Positions 34,611 through 43,897 are shown, counted from the stretch's first letter. The stretch is 64,000 nt of DNA from GCA-002712045 sp028112705 (GCA_028112705.1 JAOGYN010000001.1:124001-188000), one strand, 5' to 3'. The notes: generated by a model not told the origin, from the sequence alone. Numbers and translations are program-made.

Positions 34611-35050
34611 ATCTTTGTACCCTCCCAGGTTATTATTATCCTATTTATATTTACGTCATAAAAATTATAATTCTAATTTATCACACTTTTTTTAGTTATT
34701 TTTTTTAGTGTGTTTACAAAATTTGTTTTATTTCAGCATATCTTAAAAAGAATTTAACTTTATACAAGTGATAAATAAAGTAGTTGTCCATTAGGGATTG
34801 TCATGCCAGGTTTGGCAAAGGTCTGTCGTCGCCAGTATATGAGGATCTTAAAACTTATCAGGTAAAGATTGAAAGTGGGCAGTTTTTTTTCAGGTGGTTC
34901 AAAAAACTTATGATAAATACCTAGCGAGATAAAAGGAGTATTTTAACCTTGAGATACTCTAGTATTTGAAACACTTGAATATTTTGAAATTTTCTATCAA
35001 ATGTTATTTAGGTACTCAATTTCTGAAAAGCTAAAGGTAATTAAGCAAAT
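34611..35050. other. Divergent promoter region, binding protein and folA
   Basis: About 440 AT-rich bases with T-rich tracts, between the divergent binding-protein and folA genes. It must contain both promoters. No gene or convincing operator is seen. Confidence 0.4.
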
Positions 35051-35530
35051 ATGATAAAAGCAATTCTAGCGTGTGATGAAGATTGGGGTATTGGTAAGGA
35101 TGGTGATATGCCTTGGCCGCACAATCCAGCAGATCTTAAATGGTTTAAACAAAATACGACAGGTGGTGTTGTTGTTATGGGCAAATCGACATGGGATGGG
35201 CTGCCGTTTAAGCCTCTACCCAAACGAGAAAATATAATCGTAACGCGTAGTAAGCAAGATATTAGTATAACAGATTACCAATTTGTTAAGTTTGCCGATA
35301 TAAAGCAAAAGCTGTTAGAATTTAAAGAAACGAAGGATATTTGGATTATTGGTGGTGCTAAATTAATAGAAGGACTGTTTGATATAATAGCTGAATTTCA
35401 CTTGAGTAAAATTAAAGGTATTTATGACTGCGATACATATTTGCCAGAAAAATTTATTAAAGAACATTATATATTAAAACAAAGTAGTAAACTTGGTGAA
35501 GTGAGCTTTGATGTATGGTGTAAAAAATGA
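35051..35530 (+). CDS. folA: Dihydrofolate reductase
   Basis: A 159-residue cytosolic enzyme that makes tetrahydrofolate from dihydrofolate with NADPH. It starts IKAILACDEDWGIGKDGDMPW, with the WGIG and PW substrate-loop motifs, then VVVMGKSTWDGLP and WIIGGAKLIEGL for cofactor binding. Length is standard. Its TGA overlaps the ATG of thyA (ATGA), so the two enzymes of the dTMP cycle are made together. folA before thyA is the reverse of the commoner order. Confidence 0.93.
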   Translation: MIKAILACDEDWGIGKDGDMPWPHNPADLKWFKQNTTGGVVVMGKSTWDGLPFKPLPKRENIIVTRSKQDISITDYQFVKFADIKQKLLEFKETKDIWIIGGAKLIEGLFDIIAEFHLSKIKGIYDCDTYLPEKFIKEHYILKQSSKLGEVSFDVWCKK

Positions 35531-36405
35531 AACAATATTTAGATGCATTAAAATATATTATTGATAATGGTGAAGAAGTAAGTGATCGAACAGGGGTAGG
35601 GACGCAAAGCGTATTTGGTTATCAAATGCACTTTAATCTTCAAAATGGTTTTCCTGCGGTTACCACAAAGAAACTAGCGTGGAGAAGTGTCATTGGAGAA
35701 CTATTGTGGTTCTTAGAGGGAAGTACAGATGAGAGAAGATTAGCAGAACGAACTTTTGACAAAGATCGAACTGAACTTATCGGCAAAAAAACTATTTGGA
35801 CCGCAAATGCTGACGCTCAAGGAATAGCACTTGGTTATGAGAATGATGATTTAGTTAAGAAATTGGGGCCAGTATATGGCCATCAGTGGAGGAATTTTGA
35901 TGGAATTGATGGAGACATTAAAAATAAGGCAGATCAAATAACATGGTTAATTAGTGAAATAAAAAGCAATTCAAATAGCAGGCGACTAATTCTCTCGGCA
36001 TGGAACCCAAATCAAATAAATGAGATGGCCCTACCGCCGTGTCATACATTGGCACAATTTAGGGTAATGAATGGGAAACTAAGTTGTCAGCTTTACCAGA
36101 GAAGCGCTGATATGTTCCTGGGTGTTCCATTTAATATTGCAAGTTATAGCTTGCTCACACATATGTTAGCTCAAATATGTAATTTAGAATTAGGGACGTT
36201 TGTTTGGGTTGGAGGAGATTGCCATATATACAAGAACCATAAGGAACAAGTAGCTGAGCAACTTAAGAGAGAACCGCAAAACTTACCAAATTTACACATG
36301 CCACTTTTTAAAAATTTACATGAATTATTAAAAACGAAACCGAATAATTATGTACTGGAAGACTACAACCCTTTGGGAAGTATAAAGGCTCCAATGGCTG
36401 TATAA
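35527..36405 (+). CDS. thyA: Thymidylate synthase
   Basis: A 292-residue enzyme that methylates dUMP to dTMP using methylene-tetrahydrofolate, producing the dihydrofolate that FolA recycles. Key parts are DRTGVGT at the start, the nucleophile Cys172 in PPCHTL, RSADMFLGVPFNIASYSLL, and the closing APMAV. It is somewhat longer than the 264-residue E. coli enzyme owing to an insertion in the region after WFLEGS, as in many other bacterial ThyA proteins. The presence of ThyA implies that this organism does not depend on ThyX. Confidence 0.95.
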   Translation: MKQYLDALKYIIDNGEEVSDRTGVGTQSVFGYQMHFNLQNGFPAVTTKKLAWRSVIGELLWFLEGSTDERRLAERTFDKDRTELIGKKTIWTANADAQGIALGYENDDLVKKLGPVYGHQWRNFDGIDGDIKNKADQITWLISEIKSNSNSRRLILSAWNPNQINEMALPPCHTLAQFRVMNGKLSCQLYQRSADMFLGVPFNIASYSLLTHMLAQICNLELGTFVWVGGDCHIYKNHKEQVAEQLKREPQNLPNLHMPLFKNLHELLKTKPNNYVLEDYNPLGSIKAPMAV

Positions 36406-36465
36406 TGCGAGAGTATTTTTTTTAAAATATTGAAAATAAACAAAAAATTATAAGTTAAGCACAAC

Positions 36466-36493
36466 TTGTTGTTGCGTCTTTCTAGCATATAAT
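36466..36493 (+). promoter_or_regulatory. Sigma70-like promoter for the GIY-YIG gene
   Basis: TTGTTG and TATAAT are separated by 16 bases, with the -10 element 45 bases before the next ATG. The match to consensus is good. It lies in the gap after thyA and serves the gene at 36539. Confidence 0.6.
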
Positions 36494-36538
36494 ATTCTAC
36501 AAACTCGTTTAACAGAGACTTATAGATAGGAAAAAAAT

Positions 36539-37012
36539 ATGATTAAAAATCTAAAATGCCGTATCTGTGGTAGTGATACTTCAGTTAGGGGATTACTGTA
36601 TAGATGTGGTTCTAAAACATGCCAGTCAGTATTTTGGGATAAGAGGGCTGTAAAGAAACGCATTCGGTCTCTACCAGATGATATAAAAGCCACTTTAGAG
36701 TTAATCTGTAGAGAAGCCTCAATTCCCAAGGTGGCTGCAAATGAGTTTTTTGTTTATGTTTTGCGAATGAAGGGGAGATCTGAAGGGCGAGAAAGAGTGT
36801 ATGTTGGAGAGACAAGCTTACATCCTTACGAAAGATACCTAAAGCATATCGCAGGGTACAAGTCTGCACCAACGGCTAAAACTAAAGAGTTTGCAACTGC
36901 TCTAATATCCTTTGAAGTACTTTTGGACTCTAGAGCTGCTGCAAAAGAAAGAGAGACAGAGTTAGCAAAAGAATTAATAAAACTTGGAAAAGATGTTAAG
37001 GGTGGGCACTAA
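36539..37012 (+). CDS. GIY-YIG nuclease-like protein with zinc ribbon
   Basis: A 157-residue protein. The N-terminus has four cysteines in zinc-ribbon spacing (CRICGSD and YRCGSKTC). The middle carries a GIY-YIG-like core: FFVYVLRM, then VYVGETS, an arginine in PYERYLKH and a late glutamate-rich helix (AAAKERETELAKEL) that could supply the metal ligand. Such proteins cut DNA in repair, restriction or mobile-element homing. Whether it is an active nuclease is uncertain because the first motif reads VYVL. It has its own promoter and follows thyA. Confidence 0.65.
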   Translation: MIKNLKCRICGSDTSVRGLLYRCGSKTCQSVFWDKRAVKKRIRSLPDDIKATLELICREASIPKVAANEFFVYVLRMKGRSEGRERVYVGETSLHPYERYLKHIAGYKSAPTAKTKEFATALISFEVLLDSRAAAKERETELAKELIKLGKDVKGGH

Positions 37013-37218
37013 TAATACCATAACCTTGCTAAGTTGAAAATTTGCATGATTTATAAAAGCCCAATCAAATTCCTTATAAGTTTATAGCTAAAAAAGTATT
37101 TAACAATATTTGAATATTGAACCCTTAGGCAACTCTTCGCTCACTTATTTATACTCACTTGTTTGGATATTTTCTTCCCATATTGTCAGAGTAGTTAAAT
37201 AATGATTCTGGCATTAAA
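37013..37218. other. Intergenic, nothing recognised
   Basis: Two hundred AT-rich bases between the GIY-YIG gene and the structured leader. A possible promoter for the sortase operon lies here but is not clear. Confidence 0.3.
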
Positions 37219-37375
37219 GTCAGGACGACTTGAGGCAAATATAAATGTTAAACCATATCGGGCATTCATCATTACATAAGGGTTTCTCCTGACCTTATAA
37301 GTAGTATCAATCATCGAATTAGGTTTATTGCTCTGCCCATTCAGGCAGGATTTTTATTCTGTGGGCAGAGTGCCT
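37219..37375 (+). promoter_or_regulatory. Candidate structured 5' leader of the sortase operon
   Basis: Two perfect inverted repeats lie in tandem upstream of the VWA gene: GTCAGGA with TCCTGAC (37219-37225 and 37287-37293), enclosing about 60 bases, and CTCTGCCCA with TGGGCAGAG (37331-37339 and 37362-37370). AGGCA in the second loop could instead pair with TGCCT at 37371-37375, giving two exclusive folds. Neither hairpin has a T run after it. I do not recognise a known riboswitch. Confidence 0.4.
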
Positions 37376-37412
37376 CTTGTTAAATCTAAAGATTTATAAA
37401 GAGAGGTAAAAT

Positions 37413-39650
37413 TTGATCTACCAAGATAATGCAAAAAAAAGAATGGGAATTATAATCCTGTCACTCATGTTACTAAAAATTTTATTCTTCTGGTTTGTTT
37501 TAATAACTATAAGCAAGCCCGTTTATGCAACTGAGCAAACCCAAACATTAAAACAAAAAATGGATCAGGCAACATTTGGTCAAATGCATCTAATTAAGGA
37601 TGATAATCCAAATGGAATAAAAGCCCCACTGGTTTCAACAGATTATTTAATTAATATTTCTGGTACAATTTCGAGAACCAAGGTTGTTCAACGATTTATA
37701 AATTCGAGTGATCAATGGGTTGAAGGATTGTATCTTTTTCCTTTACCTCCATCCTCATCGGTTGATCTTTTACGTATGCGTATTGGAGAAACCTTTATTG
37801 AAGGTCAAATAAAGGAACGTAAAAAAGCAAAGCAAATTTATGAAAAAGCAAAATCAAGTGGTAAAAAAGCTGCTCTATTACAGCAACAACGACCAAATTT
37901 ATTCAGTCATTCTGTTGCAAATATTGGGCCAAACGAAACAGTTATAATTGAAATAGAGTTCCAACAGGCGCTTGCACCAAAAGATAATCGTTGGGAAATC
38001 AGGTTACCTTTAGTGGCGCCCCCATTATTTGAACCGAAGAAGTTGAAACAAAATGTCAGTTTTAGTCAAAATGGTTTTGGAACAATCAATTCAGTTTCTC
38101 CTTACAAAGGGACTAAGCATGTACTTGCCAAGAATAAAAGCACTCAAGAAGATATAATCAATCCCGTTAATATTGAGATTAAACTCTCTCCAGGATTTGA
38201 ATTAAATTCACTTGAAAGTCCGTTTCATAAGATTACTGTTAATGAGCAACCCAATAATCAGTTTGAGATTAACTTAAGCAATACAACTCCTGCAAATCGT
38301 GACTTTGTTCTCAGATGGGAGCCAAAAGATACAAAAATTCATGCTTCACTTTTTAAGGAAGTTTTTGATGATAAAAATCATTATCTTGTAACCCTTACCC
38401 CTCCCAAGACAAAGTCACAAAATATCTTACTAAATCGAGAAGTTATTTTTATTCAAGATATTTCTGGTTCCATGGACGGTGAGTCTCTCAGGCAATCAAT
38501 CATCGGTCTTGAAATGGGGTTAAAAAGTCTAAAGCCAAATGATTATTTTAACATTATCATCTTTAATAATACCTGTTCTACTTTTGCAGACACGTCTCTT
38601 CAGGCAACCCCTGAGGCAATTAAAAAAGCAATCAATGTTATTCGTTCTTTAAGCGCAAATGGGGGGACTGACGTATTCCCTGCACTTGATTATGCGTTGA
38701 GCAATCAATCTTCAGATAATTACCGTTTGCGTCAAGTCATCTTTTTAACGGACGGTGATGTTGGGAATGAAAATGAGTTATTTAACTTGGTTTCAAAAAA
38801 ATTAGGAAAATCGCGTCTTTTTACAGTTGGTATAGGATCAGCGCCTAATAGTTATTTTATGAAAAAAATGGCTGAAGCGGGGCGTGGGGAAAGTGTATAT
38901 ATAGGTAGCATTTATGAGGTTGCTCAAAGAATGAGTGAATTGTTTGCAAAGATTGAGAGCCCCGCGATAACAAATCTAAAGATTTCTTTTCCAGATAACA
39001 AAGATGTGGAGTATTATCCTAAAGTCCTGCCGGATGTTTACAAGGGTTCACCATTTGAAATTGCCATTCGATCAAAAGACGAAATCAAATCTGCAATACT
39101 GACTGGAAAGCGTGGTGATCAACATTGGGAAGTTCAGATGCCTTTTTCAGTGGCAGGTGGGCACATTGGTGTTGCTAAATTGTGGGCAAGATCAAAAATT
39201 TCAGCAATTGAGTCGGAGCGATTTTCAGCAAATTCTAATAAAAGATCGATTAAAAAAATCGACATGGATATATTAAATACTGCGCTTGATTATAAAATCA
39301 TGTCAAGATTATCCTCCCTTGTCGCTGTTGCTGTTAAGACTGATCGACCTCTTTCAAGTCGATTATTTTCAAAATATGTTGCCTTAAGTTTACCAGCAGG
39401 TTGGGATCCACGGTTTTTTCAACTTGGGGAAAATGAAAAGCGTCGAGGCTTCATTTCTAATCTTCTCTATCGACCTATAAATCGAGCAGGAAAGGGCCTC
39501 TCAATTCCAGATGCAGCTCTTAATTATAAAACAGTTTTGACCTTTGGTATTTTCTTATTACTTTCAGCATTTTTAATTCGCCTTACTAGAATGCAATTCT
39601 TTAAGAATATTTCTTTTGCAAGGTTCCAAATAAAAAAGGTTGGAAGCTGA
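37413..39650 (+). CDS. VIT/VWA-domain sortase target protein
   Basis: A 745-residue exported surface protein of the 'marine proteobacterial sortase target' type. After a signal segment (IIILSLMLLKILFFWFVLITISKPVYA) come a VIT domain (about residues 70-200, IEGQIKERKKAKQIYEKAKSS-like core) and a VWA domain with the MIDAS motif DISGSM near 349. Near the C-terminus IPDAA stands where an LPxTG/LPxTA-like motif is expected, followed by a membrane helix and basic tail. GAGAGG six bases ahead supports the TTG start; ATG at 37443 is the alternative. The sortase gene follows three bases later. Confidence 0.88.
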   Translation: MIYQDNAKKRMGIIILSLMLLKILFFWFVLITISKPVYATEQTQTLKQKMDQATFGQMHLIKDDNPNGIKAPLVSTDYLINISGTISRTKVVQRFINSSDQWVEGLYLFPLPPSSSVDLLRMRIGETFIEGQIKERKKAKQIYEKAKSSGKKAALLQQQRPNLFSHSVANIGPNETVIIEIEFQQALAPKDNRWEIRLPLVAPPLFEPKKLKQNVSFSQNGFGTINSVSPYKGTKHVLAKNKSTQEDIINPVNIEIKLSPGFELNSLESPFHKITVNEQPNNQFEINLSNTTPANRDFVLRWEPKDTKIHASLFKEVFDDKNHYLVTLTPPKTKSQNILLNREVIFIQDISGSMDGESLRQSIIGLEMGLKSLKPNDYFNIIIFNNTCSTFADTSLQATPEAIKKAINVIRSLSANGGTDVFPALDYALSNQSSDNYRLRQVIFLTDGDVGNENELFNLVSKKLGKSRLFTVGIGSAPNSYFMKKMAEAGRGESVYIGSIYEVAQRMSELFAKIESPAITNLKISFPDNKDVEYYPKVLPDVYKGSPFEIAIRSKDEIKSAILTGKRGDQHWEVQMPFSVAGGHIGVAKLWARSKISAIESERFSANSNKRSIKKIDMDILNTALDYKIMSRLSSLVAVAVKTDRPLSSRLFSKYVALSLPAGWDPRFFQLGENEKRRGFISNLLYRPINRAGKGLSIPDAALNYKTVLTFGIFLLLSAFLIRLTRMQFFKNISFARFQIKKVGS

Positions 39651-39652
39651 AA

Positions 39653-40237
39653 ATGGATGGGATTTTAAAAAAACAACGGGGCCAGCAGTTTATTGAAATA
39701 ACCTTGGTTTGTCTCGGCATTCTATTTATTCTCAAAGCCTCTTATTTGCCCGCTAAAGCCTATATTGGTCAAAAGATGTTACTTGACGCATGGGAGAGGA
39801 CAATTGAGACTGGTGAGTTACAGAAATCATGGGAGTGGGCAGATTTCGTTCCAATTGCAAAACTTTCAATAAGGCATCTTGGGGTTAGCTTAGTAACACT
39901 AGATAGAGCATCTGGCGAAGCATTGGCTTGGGGGCCAGGTCTCATAAATCACAATACTCAAATAGGTATGGATGGCACTGCATTTATAGTCGGCCATCGA
40001 GATAGCCATATGAGGTTTTTAAAAGATTTAAAAATTGGAGAAAATCTCACTTTGGAATTATCCAATGGTGTGGAGCAAACCTATCAAACTGTAAGAAGCG
40101 ATATTGTGGATAGTCGAACTTGGAAAGTACCAACAGATCCAACCTCTACAATATCAATAGCACTTATTACTTGCTGGCCATTTGATGAAACCAATAGTGG
40201 TCCAGAGCGATACATTATTTATGCAAATCTGATATAA
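39653..40237 (+). CDS. Class GN sortase
   Basis: A 194-residue transpeptidase of the marine proteobacterial class GN, anchored by an N-terminal helix (FIEITLVCLGILFILKASYL). The catalytic triad is visible: H115 in VGHRDSH, C174 in LITCWP and R186 in PERYII. It should process the C-terminus of the VWA protein encoded just before it; the pair is a known unit in Gram-negative marine bacteria. The two genes are separated by only two bases. Confidence 0.93.
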   Translation: MDGILKKQRGQQFIEITLVCLGILFILKASYLPAKAYIGQKMLLDAWERTIETGELQKSWEWADFVPIAKLSIRHLGVSLVTLDRASGEALAWGPGLINHNTQIGMDGTAFIVGHRDSHMRFLKDLKIGENLTLELSNGVEQTYQTVRSDIVDSRTWKVPTDPTSTISIALITCWPFDETNSGPERYIIYANLI

Positions 40238-40241
40238 TAGT

Positions 40242-40409
40242 ATGATCCAAGCCATTCAAAAATCTATTTACATAGTCGGCTTCTCCTTTGGGGTCATACT
40301 TTGGTTTGGATTGTTTTTTTTATTAATTTTTGACCCGATGAAGGAGACACATATTAATGGCATACCACTAGAAGAAACCACCTGTTGGACAAGTACAAAC
40401 TGCGATTGA
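40242..40409 (+). CDS. 55-residue single-helix membrane protein
   Basis: ATG five bases after the sortase stop codon opens MIQAIQKSIYIVGFSFGVIL and a helix through WFGLFFLLIF, followed by a polar tail with two cysteines near the end (TTCWTSTNCD). Position and strand make it part of the sortase operon. No family recognised. The cysteine-ended tail would face the periplasm if the N-terminus is inside. Confidence 0.45.
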   Translation: MIQAIQKSIYIVGFSFGVILWFGLFFLLIFDPMKETHINGIPLEETTCWTSTNCD

Positions 40410-40435
40410 AACTTAATAAAAAAGGAAAACAATAA

Positions 40436-40696
40436 ATGGCAGAACTCGAGCAAGAACTATACGGATTAACAGCGAAAAGAGATGTTGTATTTCAACTAGT
40501 ATCAAACAAAAAATATCGAGCTAAGAAATTACCTTTTACATCAAATACTATTTGGAAAGGTAACCGTTATGGAACAAATATTGATAAAATCTTTGGAGAT
40601 ATGAATGGAGGCAAGCTCTCATTAAATCAAGCAGATCGAGAGATCACACATTTAATGAAGGAGTACTACGCAATTGGGGCACATAAATGGTTTTAA
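40436..40696 (+). CDS. Hypothetical protein, 86 aa
   Basis: A small soluble protein (MAELEQELYGLTAKRDVVFQ at the start, AIGAHKWF at the end), charged and helical, without signal or membrane segment. AAAGGAAAA precedes its ATG. It follows the 55-residue ORF by 26 bases and precedes another tiny membrane ORF, so it is probably in the sortase transcript. Function unknown. Confidence 0.5.
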   Translation: MAELEQELYGLTAKRDVVFQLVSNKKYRAKKLPFTSNTIWKGNRYGTNIDKIFGDMNGGKLSLNQADREITHLMKEYYAIGAHKWF

Positions 40697-40718
40697 GAAA
40701 AAGAAGTGGATTAACTAA

Positions 40719-40844
40719 ATGAACGTCTCAAACTCTATAATTAAATCATTACAAGAACCAAGTTCGCTCCTCATCGTGCCACTAATGTTTATCGCTTTGT
40801 TACTAATGTTTGGTTTTATGAAAGATTGCGCAAACCCGTACTGA
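40719..40844 (+). CDS. 41-residue single-helix membrane peptide
   Basis: MNVSNSIIKSLQEPSSLLIV leads into a helix (VPLMFIALLLMFGFM) and a short tail KDCANPY. Layout is like the 55-residue ORF upstream: one helix and a cysteine in the short end. No clear ribosome-binding site; listed because of the shared style and place. Confidence 0.35.
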   Translation: MNVSNSIIKSLQEPSSLLIVPLMFIALLLMFGFMKDCANPY

Positions 40845-41015
40845 TCACAAGAAACATGTTGGGATTATAATAGTTATGGTAATTATAAATAAATCAAAGC
40901 TAATAGTTGGTATGACTTAATTTCCTATTAGAAGCACTTGGTGGTAAACTGTAAGTGACTTCATTATTTAGAATTGAACCCTATGTTTTTATAGATTAAA
41001 TTTAAGTATCGGAGA

Positions 41016-42269
41016 TCAATCCGTTTCCAGGATTGCGCCCTGACTTACAAGAGTTTTGCGCAGCATATCGATAGATAACACATCGCCATGCTCGGCCACC
41101 TGCGCTGCTGCTGCACCACTTGCCTGTCCAGTGGCAAAAGCAGTCCCCATTACTCGAATAGCGGCTCCACCGAGCCTGTCTCCATCGGCCAGTCGTCCTG
41201 CGGCAAAAAGATTGGGAGTGTTCCGGCTCATCAGGCAAGACATCGGGATCTGATAGGCGCTTCCTCCTGGTTGAATATCAAAGGAGCTGCTATAATCTTC
41301 TCTGCTGTGCCATTCGGCACCCCAGGCTCCTAAAGCAATACAATCATCGAACTTGTGTCCGTCTATTACATCAGTCCAAAGAAACTTCCGTTTTGATTGC
41401 AGGTGGCGCGACTCACGTGTTCCAAACTCTGGCCCAGTTGATACTAGATAAGCCCCTTCACAGCCTGGTATCGTGCGGATCGCATCCAGATAAAGCCATG
41501 CTTGTCTCCGTCCGTCCTGTTCCGCTGCAGTCATAGAGCCAGCATCGCGTGGATCGTAATCAGCTGAAGCAAGATAACAGACCAAATCATGCGAAAATGG
41601 CAGCCTTGTCGCCACGCTTCTATCTTTTGTCACTTGCCCTTTATCCAGCTTAAGCCGCTTAACAGCTGATACTATCTCGGGCTGAGCTACGACTACACTG
41701 GCTGGAATTCCACCAAACCGGGTGCCCAGAGACCCAAGATTAACATGTTCACCGTTGCCATAACGAGTTTCAGCGCCACTCTGGAAAAGCAGATCCCCAT
41801 CTCCTGTGCAATCGACAAAGGCAGTTGCGTGGAAGGTTTGTTGTCCTCCATGATCTGCCACCAAGACGGAAGTCACACGATTTTCTTGACGCTTTGCGCC
41901 AGTAACAAAACAACCCAGCATAACCTCGACACCGGCCTGTTGACACAGTTTGTCCAGAACCATCTTAACTGTTTCAGGATCAAACACGACATAGACCCCA
42001 CGGTGGCGATGCGGGCCGGTAACCGCGTTTAGTTGGGTCAATTCTGAGAGTACACGAGCGCCAACACCGCCAACAATGATCTTTGGTTTATCTTCCAACG
42101 TATACAAACCGCAATAGGTGTTGACGCTGCGCATAGTTGAAGCTCCGCCAAGACAGTTATATTTTTCAATTAATAGGGTTCTAGCTCCAGCCTCGGCGCT
42201 TGCTATGGCCGCAGCAACGCCTGCACTGCCACCACCAGCGACAATCACATCATATTTTTCATGGCTCAT
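41016..42269 (-). CDS. FAD-dependent oxidoreductase
   Basis: A 417-residue flavoenzyme of the FAD_oxidored/succinate-dehydrogenase-like type. The dinucleotide-binding start DVIVAGGGSAGVAAAIASAEAG is followed by LGGAST and by the second FAD motif near the end (LFAAGRLADGDRLGGAAIRVMGTAFATGQASG). AFVDCTGDGDL is also characteristic. There is no signal peptide, so it is cytosolic. The substrate is unknown; being the last gene after an SsuABC-type importer on the same strand, it may act on the imported compound. Clearly richer in G+C than surrounding genes. Confidence 0.8.
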   Translation of the reverse strand: MSHEKYDVIVAGGGSAGVAAAIASAEAGARTLLIEKYNCLGGASTMRSVNTYCGLYTLEDKPKIIVGGVGARVLSELTQLNAVTGPHRHRGVYVVFDPETVKMVLDKLCQQAGVEVMLGCFVTGAKRQENRVTSVLVADHGGQQTFHATAFVDCTGDGDLLFQSGAETRYGNGEHVNLGSLGTRFGGIPASVVVAQPEIVSAVKRLKLDKGQVTKDRSVATRLPFSHDLVCYLASADYDPRDAGSMTAAEQDGRRQAWLYLDAIRTIPGCEGAYLVSTGPEFGTRESRHLQSKRKFLWTDVIDGHKFDDCIALGAWGAEWHSREDYSSSFDIQPGGSAYQIPMSCLMSRNTPNLFAAGRLADGDRLGGAAIRVMGTAFATGQASGAAAAQVAEHGDVLSIDMLRKTLVSQGAILETD

Positions 42270-42312
42270 GGTCCTGAACCTCTGTTTGGCCAGGCATTAT
42301 ATGTGATTTCAA

Positions 42313-43137
42313 TCATACGCGCCACTTAAGTAAAATCTTTTCTAGTAAACCGATCATTGCACTTACCAAGACCCCCAAGACAGATAAAATAGCAACACCA
42401 GCAAACAGCCTTTCTAGGTCATACAAGGAGCCTGCTTGAAGAATATAGGCTCCAATCCCGTATTCGGCACCGAGCATTTCTGCTGCAACCAGAAGAATAA
42501 TTGCGATGGCTAAGCTGATGCGTAGTCCCGAAAGGACGCCTGGCATTGCTCCAGGCAGTACAATTTTTCGTACAATAGACATCCAGGACAGCGAGTAGCT
42601 TTGTCCCATTCTGATCAAGGTTCTGTCAACATTATCAACTGCGCCATAGGTGGCAACAACGGTAGGGGTAAAAGTGCCAAGGGCGATTAGGGCGTATTTT
42701 GATGTCTCATCAATACCAAACCAGATGACAAACAACGGAAGAAGAGCTATTTTTGGAATTGGAAAAATAGCTGCGACTAATGGGACCAGACCAGCTCTCG
42801 CCAACGAGAACAATCCGATTATAATGCCTACGCATATGCCAAATGAACAACCAATAAACGAGCCAACAATCAATCGGGACAGAGACGGTGCCAAATGCTT
42901 AAATAACAGTCCACTTTGCCAAAGTTCAATTAGGGTCCAAAACACATCAGACGGGATCGGCATGGTTAAGCTTGTTATAATTCCAGCACGAGTTAGCACT
43001 TCAAGCATTAGTATCAGCGATATAAATACACTCAAACCAACCCAGGCAAGCGGCTTTGGGGAGTAACCACCACCCCTAAAGATTACTGTTTTAAATACTT
43101 TATTGTTACTAGTGGTGGCGTTGTTTGTATTAGACAA
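42313..43137 (-). CDS. SsuC/TauC-type ABC permease
   Basis: A 274-residue inner-membrane subunit with about six helices and a family-typical core: FLALIRIMPIPKIALLPLFVIWFG-like stretch present as IFPIPKIALLPLFVIWFG, then MGQSYSLSWMSIVRKIVLPGAMPGVLSGLRISL. It belongs to the nitrate/sulfonate/taurine permease family. It overlaps the ATPase gene by eight bases and works with it and the binding protein upstream. Confidence 0.92.
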   Translation of the reverse strand: MSNTNNATTSNNKVFKTVIFRGGGYSPKPLAWVGLSVFISLILMLEVLTRAGIITSLTMPIPSDVFWTLIELWQSGLLFKHLAPSLSRLIVGSFIGCSFGICVGIIIGLFSLARAGLVPLVAAIFPIPKIALLPLFVIWFGIDETSKYALIALGTFTPTVVATYGAVDNVDRTLIRMGQSYSLSWMSIVRKIVLPGAMPGVLSGLRISLAIAIILLVAAEMLGAEYGIGAYILQAGSLYDLERLFAGVAILSVLGVLVSAMIGLLEKILLKWRV

Positions 43138-43897
43138 TCAAAAGCTCCTGATCTGCGGCAATTGCCTCGTCACGCATCAACTGCCAGAGTTGCGATTGTT
43201 TTCGTTCAAGATTAATACTACTAGAATTACGGTCTGCCAGTGGTATGTCAATTTCAACAATCTCGCGAATTCGCCCTGGCCGACGAGACAATACAACAAT
43301 AGAATGTCCCAATCTTACAGCTTCATTAAGATTGTGGGTGACATAAACGGATGTGAATGGAGCCCGTTCCCAAAGTGCTACCAGGTCACCCATTAGTAAT
43401 TCACGGGTCTGGCTGTCCAGCGCAGACAGTGGTTCATCCATCAGCATGACTGCTGGATTGACGGCAAGAGCACGGGCAAGCGCAACTCTCTGCTTCATTC
43501 CTCCCGAAAGCTGCTTGGGAAGGGCCGTACGAAAATCTGATAGCTTGGTACGTGATAGCACGTCGGAAATAATTTCTTCGACTTGCCCTGTAGTTAGCCT
43601 GTGGTCTTCCAAAACAAGTTTAATATTGCCTTCAACAGTTCGCCAGGGCAGCAGGGCGAAATCCTGAAATACATATGTCAATGCATTGAGACAACCTTTA
43701 GGAACATCCCCAACTTGAAGAATTTTTCCTTTTTGAGGCTGTTCTAATCCTCCGATCATACGCAAGAGAGTAGATTTTCCACAACCTGATGGTCCGACAA
43801 TACATACAATCTTACCCTCGGGAATATCCAAGCTGACATTTTGTAGTACTTCGAGATCACCATAAGAATGGCTCACATTATCTAGCTTTAAATCCAT
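43130..43897 (-). CDS. SsuB/TauB-type ABC ATPase
   Basis: A 255-residue ATPase with Walker A GPSGCGKST, Q loop VFQDFALLPW, signature LSGGMKQR and Walker B VMLMDEPLSALD. The phrase VFQDFALLPWRTVEGNI is typical of the nitrate/sulfonate/taurine group. It energises the importer encoded around it. A terminator-like hairpin separates it from the binding-protein gene. Confidence 0.93.
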   Translation of the reverse strand: MDLKLDNVSHSYGDLEVLQNVSLDIPEGKIVCIVGPSGCGKSTLLRMIGGLEQPQKGKILQVGDVPKGCLNALTYVFQDFALLPWRTVEGNIKLVLEDHRLTTGQVEEIISDVLSRTKLSDFRTALPKQLSGGMKQRVALARALAVNPAVMLMDEPLSALDSQTRELLMGDLVALWERAPFTSVYVTHNLNEAVRLGHSIVVLSRRPGRIREIVEIDIPLADRNSSSINLERKQSQLWQLMRDEAIAADQELLIV

